Below are positions 57,601 through 64,000 of a stretch of DNA of 64,000 nucleotides, in pieces. The number at the start of each line of letters is the position of its first letter. The first letter of the stretch is position 1. The position numbers and the translations under genes were made by a program. Source of the stretch: Erigeron canadensis (Eukaryota > Streptophyta > Magnoliopsida > Asterales > Asteraceae); assembly GCF_010389155.1 (NCBI RefSeq), contig NC_057767.1:25121723-25185722 (forward strand), written 5' to 3'. A model generated the notes under the pieces. That model did no database searches and had not been told where the DNA came from. It saw only the letters and a program-made list of their open reading frames with translations.

Positions 57601-57960
57601 GATGTATCATGGCTATTGAAGGCTTCATCAAAATTGATCGTCCTTCTGGTTATCACCCTAGTTGAATGAAGGTGACGTAGGGTATTGATGATGCTGTCAT
57701 GATTTTGGAGTATATATGCCTCATCAAATAATGGTGTTGAAGTGGAGGGAATGATTGTTGTTCCTGATGAAGGTGTTATGGGCGTTCCTCCCACGTTTCT
57801 GTTCACATCTATGCTTGCATTGTTTTGGGTAGGGCCGATTTGGGAGATGTTGAATCCGGGTGCTCTATTTGAATCATCCATGTTCTAGGATTAGGGTTTT
57901 GTGAAAAAGAAAAAAAAACTTTGGTGATTTTGGTGGTTGATGGGTTGCAAGTAGAATGCG

Positions 57961-57978
57961 TCCCGTGGATGGCGCCAA
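57961..57978 (-). promoter_or_regulatory. primer-binding site
   Basis: On minus, TTGGCGCCATCCACGGGA begins one base inside the right LTR edge. TTGGCGCC is a common start of the tRNA primer site in plant Tat/Athila-type elements. The exact tRNA was not identified. Confidence 0.75.
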
Positions 57979-57979
57979 T

Positions 57980-58367
57980 TGTTTGTACACCGAGTCGGGA
58001 TCCTAGAACGGAGAGGATGAGGGGTTTAAGGTAGTATGCTGGCGATTCCCTTGCGGTAAGGCAGAGCCTTTTGTACGCCAACTATGTGTAGTATGTGTGT
58101 TGTACGTGTAGAGAATGATCTCAGTTGTGTATATTGTATCCCCTTTTATAGGGTAAATGTATCGTGTCCTCCAAGTAGGGTTTTCCCCTCTTGGAATAGA
58201 TTTGTTGCCCCTTTTAGGGGATTCATAGTTATCTTCTGCGTAACCAGCTGTCTAAGAGATAAGTCCAGATCTTCATATTGGGAGAATGTATATCCTTTCC
58301 ATAATTATCGGATCCAAGGTAGTCTGCGTGTATGCTCCGAAGTGAGGCTTGGTGGGTAACACCAACA
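57980..58367 (-). repeat. right LTR (5' LTR of the minus-strand element), 388 bp
   Basis: Same length and ends as the left LTR. On minus the promoter word CCCTATAAAAGGGG lies at 58155-58142. The target duplication ATATT follows at 58368-58372. Confidence 0.92.
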
Positions 58368-58430
58368 ATATTTTTTTTTATATAGATAATAAATTTACAA
58401 TGTGAATGTATATTCAACTAATTTACATAT

Positions 58431-58610
58431 GAGAAAAGTGAGTATGGGGTTGTTATGCATCCAACTTGGGTGGAAAAACCCCTTACATACCAATATTTTA
58501 ATATTCTGAATAAATGTTTGGTCCCCCATGATTTTTATGGTTTAAAAAAAAGGTATGTAGGCGTTTTTCACTCAACTTAGGTGTCTAACAGCCTCATATT
58601 CCCTTCCCCT
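58431..58610. mobile_element. Mutator-type MITE, copy 2
   Basis: 180 bp, same family as 15411-15588. The end word GAGAAAAGTGAGTATGGG and right end CATATTCCCTTCCCC face each other. It is flanked by TTTACATAT at 58422-58430 and 58611-58619. Confidence 0.82.
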
Positions 58611-58619
58611 TTTACATAT

Positions 58620-58797
58620 GAGAAAAGTGAGTATGGGACTGTTATGCATCCAACTTGGGTGAAAAACCCCTCACATACCAATATTTTAATATTTTGAATA
58701 AATGTTTGGCCCCCATGAGTTTTATGGTTTAAAAAAGGTATGTGAGGGGTTTTTCCACTGAACTTAGGTGCCTAATAGCCTCATATTCCCTTCCCCC
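58620..58797. mobile_element. Mutator-type MITE, copy 3
   Basis: 178 bp, same orientation as copy 2 and separated from it only by one TTTACATAT. A third TTTACATAT follows at 58798-58806. Copies 2 and 3 are very similar. Confidence 0.82.
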
Positions 58798-58806
58798 TTT
58801 ACATAT

Positions 58807-59783
58807 TAATTGAACTTGATCACCTCATACTAAAAAAGAAAAAACTAGTTTAGATACCCCAAACAAATTGGTCATATTCCGTCAAAGTATAACCACATGT
58901 GCTGATAACCTCAAACGACCACGCCCGCATGAGCCACAGAAAAGTTATGAGCTTGAAAATCCAAAGTTTATTAGATTAAACTATTTAAATTAATGACTTG
59001 GAAAACGTTAAAAGGGTAACCTAAACACCCGATTGTACCTTATATAAAACGAGAGATAATACCCGCGCGTTGCGGTGGTGAGATGGTGGAGGTGATAGGT
59101 CAAGTCATAGAGTATGATAGCCAAATGCCTTAGTCGTACGGGCTCTACCTCGGATTTAAAAATTCGTCGAAAGTATATCGAATGACATCTCTAATGAAAG
59201 AGCATAAAATTTTAATAACACCCATACAATTTTTATAATTTATCGATATACGGTTTTTGAGATAAAAGATGTTTAATGAATTAGAGGAATAAAATGATTT
59301 ATGGAGGAGAGAGAAAAACACAAATGGTTGAGATTTGAGGAGAGAGATGAAAATGAGTGGTTCAGATTTAATGGTATTATAGGTATATTAGATAGAGATG
59401 TTTAAATTAACGAATAAAGAAGAGAGGTAATTTAGGTAGTTCAAATCCTTAATTGAGAATTTGAAAAAGGGCAAAATGTTTTATATAATAATATAGATAA
59501 TAATAATAATAATTTATTAATTCAATATGCGCAACATATAGATTATTGTTGCAAAAAACCATTCATATAGTTTGTCAGTAAAAAATGTTGTATATTTTTT
59601 ACAACAGAAGAATTTGTTGAGTTTATCTCCTTGTCACCGTCTTATAGATTCCGGAATCACCGGGAAACACGTCATGGCCGCTATTCACCGGAAATTCATG
59701 ACATTTTATTTTATTTTATATATACATACACTAGATTATTGTCTCACGTAATACGCAAGTAAATATTTATATATATATATATA
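58807..59783. other. intergenic with degenerate Helitron-like ends
   Basis: ATACCCGCGCGTTGCGG near 59059 resembles the hairpin of a minus-strand Helitron end, but a clear CTRR is missing. A possible 5' end (A, then TCTATATTATTATATAAAAC on minus) is at about 59497. At 59731-59751 a better minus 3' end has a 7 bp stem, then CTAG and T. No gene. Confidence 0.4.
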
Positions 59784-60070
59784 TGATAAAGATCAAATGA
59801 GAAGGTACCTTAAGGAGAGAAGGGTGAGAATATTCGTTTTTTTATTTTTTTTAACTTGTTTTTTTGAACTTTTTCTTACCTTTTTCATTCTCTCTTTAAT
59901 TAACTTATTCCATATAAAAAGTTTAAAAATTTTTAAATATATAATTTTTTTAAAGGGCGTTGGCCGTAACGATTGTCTTCTAGTCGATCCATTACATTTC
60001 ATTTTCCAAGTATGACCCCCCTCCTCTCTTACCCCTTCCACACAAAAAAATTAAATTGTGATCTTTATCA
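59784..60070. mobile_element. MITE-like element with TGATAAAGATCA ends
   Basis: The left end TGATAAAGATCAAATG and right end (other strand) TGATAAAGATCACAAT are inverted repeats of about 12-14 bp, 287 bp apart. A GC-richer block GGCGTTGGCCGTAACG sits near 59957. No clear target duplication. Confidence 0.5.
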
Positions 60071-61380
60071 ATCGAAATAAAGAAAAATAATATATCCTAA
60101 ATACTTTGAAATGTCGAGTTAGAATCGATCATAGGCAATGAATTAGTATTGAGTTTAGATTTTATTTTAAGTTTGCAAAATCTAAACTCAACACGAAACT
60201 CAATACTTTGAAATGTGTTGACTTTGTTGTTATAAGCCTCTTCTTTGAAAGTACATCACTTGGTTTGAAACATTAGTCTTGAGATAAACCTTTATATTGG
60301 TAGAGTAAATTTTGAGTTGTTCTGATTTTTAATGAAATATGGGGGAAAAAAGATGCTGGAGATTTTTTTTTTTTATTTTTTGTAAATATACATTACATTG
60401 ATAATATATTTGTATGTTAATACGTTATTTTTTTTCAAATTCTTTTATAATAGTAATCACAATTGTCACGCGTATTTACAAACTAAATTATATATTATTA
60501 ATTTCGATAGTTTATTTTATTTTGTTTAATAGAGCGCAACTTCTCTGTCAACACATGCTCCAAATTTGCAAAGTTGTCACTCACATAAGCTAAACTCGGC
60601 CTTCTCAACACTACCATTGATAATTTGACTAATCCGGACATTATATATATATATATATACTAGCTTAAGGACCCGAGTAACTACCTAGGTAGTATTATGA
60701 TAACTAATTATAATAAAAACAGTTGTGATGTAATGTTAAACGTGAAAACATGAATACATCAACAGTCTAGAAATATCATATGATTATATCGTACATATAC
60801 ATCTAGGGATGACAAAAATATCCGTACCCAATGGGAATCCGATATCCGAACCCAATTTGACCGGGGATGGGGACGGGTTTGTGGATGTAATTCTATTTTC
60901 AATGGGAATGGTGATGGGGATGAGAAACTATTAATCCCCGATCCTCATACCCGAACCCGAAAACACTAAATATATTTATTAGAGTTTGTTTAAGTTTTTT
61001 CTATAAATTAAAATAATTTTAAGTTTTGTTTAATACTTTTTATGTTCAAAAAAGGAAACACAAATTAGCTAACGTTGATTCAAACTCCTTGATAGATCCT
61101 TTATTAACAAACCTTCTTTAAACCAATATTGACTAATTTGAAAAACCCTTTTTATCGCAACAATATATGCTATCTTGACGAGATGTATGTAGTTTGTTTA
61201 AAACATCTTGGAGTGAATATCATACATCCCTTCCTTAAATTCTAAACTAACATATCGTGAAGGAGTGTGTGTAGTTTCGTTAAAACATCTTGGAGTGAAT
61301 ATCATATATCCGCTCCTTAAATCCTAGAAACATATTTACCCAACTAAATATGATAATAACTCACATGTAAAAAAAAAAAA
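60071..61380. other. intergenic with hAT and Helitron fragments
   Basis: A minus Helitron-like 3' end (ACTACC..GGTAGT stem, then CTAG at 60660-60663 and T) and a hAT-like left end TAGGGATGACAAAAATATCC at 60805 lie here. A duplicated word CTTGGAGTGAATATCATA is at 61207 and 61289. No gene. Confidence 0.4.
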
Positions 61381-61384
61381 CCCA

Positions 61385-61568
61385 GGGTAATTGGATAGAA
61401 ATCCTCTGATCTCATGTACCATTTGATACTCACTAATCCACCTAGTGCCTAGGTGATTCTCAACCACTTAATAATCCACTGATTATCTCAAGTTTGGCTT
61501 GGCAAGACTCGAACCCATGACCTCCTGAAATGTGATGACCGGTAGCCATTGAGCTATTACCTAATGGT
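61385..61568 (-). repeat. tRNA-derived SINE copy
   Basis: On minus the head has TAGCTCAATGGCTACCGG (A box) and GGGTTCGAGTCTTGCC (B box), spaced as in a tRNA-type Pol III promoter. The A tail shows on + as the T-free, A/C-rich start near 61370-61385. Confidence 0.6.
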
Positions 61569-62847
61569 TATAATAACTCACATGTATCCATTATATTAAA
61601 TCAATTTAATAGACTAATTCTGTCCATTACACCCTCTCCCAAATCATTTTTATAGAACCAATTTACACTAATTTCAATAATATAAACGATCGATACGTTC
61701 AACAAAATTGTTCTAGCCCCTCCTCCCATCTATGATTACGTTTTAAGTGTGATGTATAGGTCATAGCAAATTAAAATTATAAATAAAAATATTAATACTA
61801 ATACCCATTACAGAGTAATTCTTTTTTTTTATTATTATTTTGTAAAATTCTCAATATACATTTAAATTTAAATTAGGATGTATCGATTTATAACATGTCA
61901 GTTTTACTATTAGATTATGTGATAAACTAATGAGAAGAAAACATTAAAACAACCGAACTTGTTGTAACATAGTTCAAATACCTCTTAAATGAATTTTTAG
62001 TCCGAATAAATTTATGTTTACGAAGAATACAATTTTATGTTATTTGACCAAATGGTTGTATTCATGAATTTGAGGATATAATAAAAAAATCTTTTAAATT
62101 GAATATCTCTTCCAAAATGAGATGAACGTACATGTTTTTTTATAATTTAATTAATTGATAATTGTTGATATTATTAATAAGTAATCAGTAGTGTTTACGT
62201 CATCAATGATTTCTTTTAATTAAATTTAATGAATGAAAGGGGTTAGGCTGTGCCAACTAAGCTATTTTTTAGCAAAATTTTAGAAGTGGACTCCATCTTT
62301 ATATATAGAAAAGATTTCAAAGTAAAAATGAAATTATTACCATCAAAATCAAACAAAAAAGCCAAAAACATATATTAATTATGTTGCTACTTGCTATGTC
62401 TACCTAGGTATCATATGAGTAAGGACCTATTTATTTTTCTAATTATTAAGTGATTGAATTGATTAAATAATTAAATGGATATATAATATGTATATGGAGT
62501 AAGTTAACTAATACAATTATTTTTCATTTATTATGTCAAAAAAAATAAACATTTTTAATAACTTAAGTAGATTATAACCCGCATAATACGCAGATAAATA
62601 TATATAACTATTAAAATTAAAATAATAATATTTCATTATATTCTATATTGACATATTGTAAATAAAAGGTATTACAAAACAACAATGCTATACTTGTTTA
62701 CATATATATATAAATGAGTTAAAATATATTTAAAAAAAGAATTGCATGATGTAAATATATATATAAAAAAAAAACATAGATTCTATTAATCAATTATCCA
62801 CATACCTAATCTTCATGTTATATTTGTATCATTTTATTAATTTAACA
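61569..62847. other. intergenic, no gene seen
   Basis: AT-rich. A degenerate Helitron-like end near 62577 (ATAACCCGCATAATACGC) has CTAC in place of CTRR. No coding potential. Confidence 0.45.
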
Positions 62848-63064
62848 GCCAATGGGTTGGTGACCCATTGGTAAGGTTTTAGACATTGTGGAAATACATC
62901 AGGTTTCGAATCCTACTTCCTACATCTGTAGGAGTGGATTATTAAGGAGGGTTTTCGAGAATCCTGGGTTATATCCCAAACATGCGTAGTTCAAGCTACA
63001 CATGAGGTGTCTCGAATACTAACTACTAACCACCAACTATTAACTCGTTGTTCAAATTTTTTAT
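62848..63064 (+). repeat. tRNA-derived SINE copy
   Basis: The head has TTGGTGACCCATTGGTAAGG and B box GGTTTCGAATCCTACTTCC. The tail reads GTGTCTCGAATACTAAC then TTCAAATTTTTT. The same tail occurs at 1262-1310. Confidence 0.6.
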
Positions 63065-63700
63065 TTATTTATTAATTTAACAATATAAATAAAGGATATT
63101 GAAAAACGGTGATGTTGACATTTTTATATGTTTTATTAATGTTTAGACACCATATACATATTAGGAATATCTTTTATTTAGATATTATAAGATATTAACG
63201 ATGTAAATTAAGTACTTATAGCTATAACCTATAGTTACTACATTATATGATAAAAATATACATAAAGTCATACTTTGACCAAATAAAAAATAAAATAAAA
63301 AATCAAAGAAGTGGTTTTAAAAATAATATAGAGTTTAAGATTTATTTTTTATACTTATATCATTAAATTAATTACTTTCTATTATTAATAAGATGTAGGA
63401 AATTACTTTCCATAATTAGTGGCTATATCTAAATTTATTAAATTAGATCTAAAAAAGTTATAAAAGGTATATAACATTAGTGTTTTGATCTAATGATTCT
63501 AATTAAAGGTTAAGCTTCATCTAAGGGTTTAAACTTCTCCATTTTGAAATTAAGGTTTTCTTTTATATATATTTAGAGATGAATTAAATATTTTTGATTA
63601 AGTTCATTAACAAACATAACCTTATTTAGTCTTTGAACACTCTTTAATAGGAAAACCTAATTAAAATATGTTATATTCTAAAATCAACTTGTCTATATCA
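63065..63700. other. intergenic, no gene seen
   Basis: AT-rich spacer with nothing recognisable. Confidence 0.45.
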
Positions 63701-63701
63701 G

Positions 63702-64000
63702 GCCTGTGCTTATACATGCGTTTCCCGGGGTCGGATGCACGCCCCCGGGAAGACGTTATAAGCACGGCGGCGTCCGAGGCTGCGTCTTGGTCGTTTCCTC
63801 CATTTTCAGACGCACGGTTGGAGGGTTTCGAGTGGGGTCCGCGTGTTATGAAGCCATAAACGACAAAAATAAATAAATTTGAAGTAGCCGTTGCATTTGA
63901 ATTCAAGTGGCATGCTCCTCTTGTTTTTTTTTTTCCTATTTAAACCACCATTTCTTCACACCTCTTTCACATCTTCACCATCTCACACTTCTTTCACTAT
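63702..64000 (+). mobile_element. possible PIF/Harbinger-type element left part, cut by window end
   Basis: GGCCTGTGCTTATACATGCG starts a GC-rich block against AT-rich surroundings. GTGCTTATA..CCCGGGG pairs with CCCCGGG..TATAAGCAC over 63706-63769. Further on, CCTATTTAAACCACCATTTC (TATA-like) and a C/T-rich leader reach the window end. This resembles the promoter end of PIF/Harbinger-type units, but no coding sequence or second end is visible. Confidence 0.35.

Larger units (their letters stand above)
55862..57881 (-). pseudogene. gag polyprotein, decayed
   Basis: It is the structural capsid protein. The N-terminus (57881-57600) starts MDDSNRAPGFNISQIGP. A tandem 12-residue repeat, consensus GTQTPGSHINTL, follows (57600-57360). 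The capsid core has FAEWIKNYPLP, YPSHLGTYNRKDDPNDFLQA and MGLMSDAREWLSNLQEG, matching the retrotransposon gag family (PF03732). The C-terminal part has NKYCEFHNDIGHDTNSCYQL, the Cys/His box of Tat-type gags. Breaks: stops at 57468-57470 (TGA in the repeat), about 57144 (TAG) and 56656-56658 (TAA), a frameshift near 57230, and another between 56656 and 56490. No protease follows. Confidence 0.78.
52027..58367 (-). mobile_element. Ty3/gypsy Tat-like LTR retrotransposon, gag-only, no pol (6,341 bp)
   Basis: Two 388 bp LTRs (TGTT...AACA) bound the element, with the 5 bp target duplication ATATT. Orientation is minus: the primer-binding site lies next to the right LTR, the purine tract next to the left one, gag is on minus, and the LTR TATA box reads TATAAAAG on minus. 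Order 5' to 3' on minus: LTR, PBS, gag, an LTR-like segment, the repeat/antisense ORF/repeat block, purine tract, LTR. I find no protease, reverse transcriptase, RNase H or integrase. It must have moved with enzymes from another element. Coding parts now carry stops and frameshifts. Confidence 0.88.

Noticed and set aside
61480..61568. Possible tRNA gene on minus
   Set aside because: Good A and B boxes but no acceptor stem pairing; a SINE head explains it.

Overview
This is AT-rich nuclear DNA from a flowering plant, very probably a eudicot. It has small exons split by long GT-AG introns, plant-only gene families (a CSLC xyloglucan synthase and a subfamily-XII bHLH factor), and intergenic and intronic DNA crowded with plant-type MITEs, SINEs, Helitron ends and a Tat-like Ty3/gypsy element. 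An asterid is possible, but I cannot prove it from the sequence alone.

Five host genes can be modelled exon by exon. (1) A branched-chain amino-acid aminotransferase on +, 6878-12343, 10 exons, 382 aa. (2) A membrane-anchored protein with a C-terminal J domain on +, 21222-28299, 7 exons, 232 aa. (3) A small helix-hairpin-helix protein of unknown function on +, 30477-33374, 4 exons, 216 aa. (4) A bHLH transcription factor on +, 35839-38765, 8 exons, 327 aa. (5) A CSLC-type xyloglucan backbone glucan synthase on -, 46243-41897, 5 exons, 719 aa. Their joined exon lengths are all multiples of three and give uninterrupted frames. The genes look unrelated in function; this is an ordinary plant gene neighbourhood, not an operon or cluster.

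Layout: 1-6.8 kb is repeats (SINE copies, a hAT MITE, a 1.2 kb foldback element). 6.9-12.3 kb is the aminotransferase, with MITEs in intron 1. 12.4-21.2 kb is intergenic with MITE and SINE fragments. 21.2-28.3 kb is the J-domain gene with a 4.5 kb repeat-filled intron. 28.7-29.4 kb is a LINE relic. 30.0-33.4 kb is a Helitron followed at once by the HhH gene. 35.8-38.8 kb is the bHLH gene. 39.8-40.6 kb is a second foldback element. 41.9-46.2 kb is the CSLC gene. 46.6-64 kb has no host gene that I can support. It contains a complete 917 bp hAT element and a complete 6.34 kb LTR retrotransposon, followed by a back-to-back MITE pair, Helitron-like ends and SINEs.

The most interesting object is the LTR retrotransposon at 52027-58367. 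It has a perfect 5 bp target duplication and two 388 bp LTRs. It carries a decayed gag on - and an antisense ORF on + of the kind known in Tat-lineage elements, but no pol at all. The antisense ORF is bracketed by direct repeats that each hold the same two stem-loops with a TTAAGCC loop. The LTRs differ at about 16 sites, all outside a 243 bp block that is identical, which suggests gene conversion.
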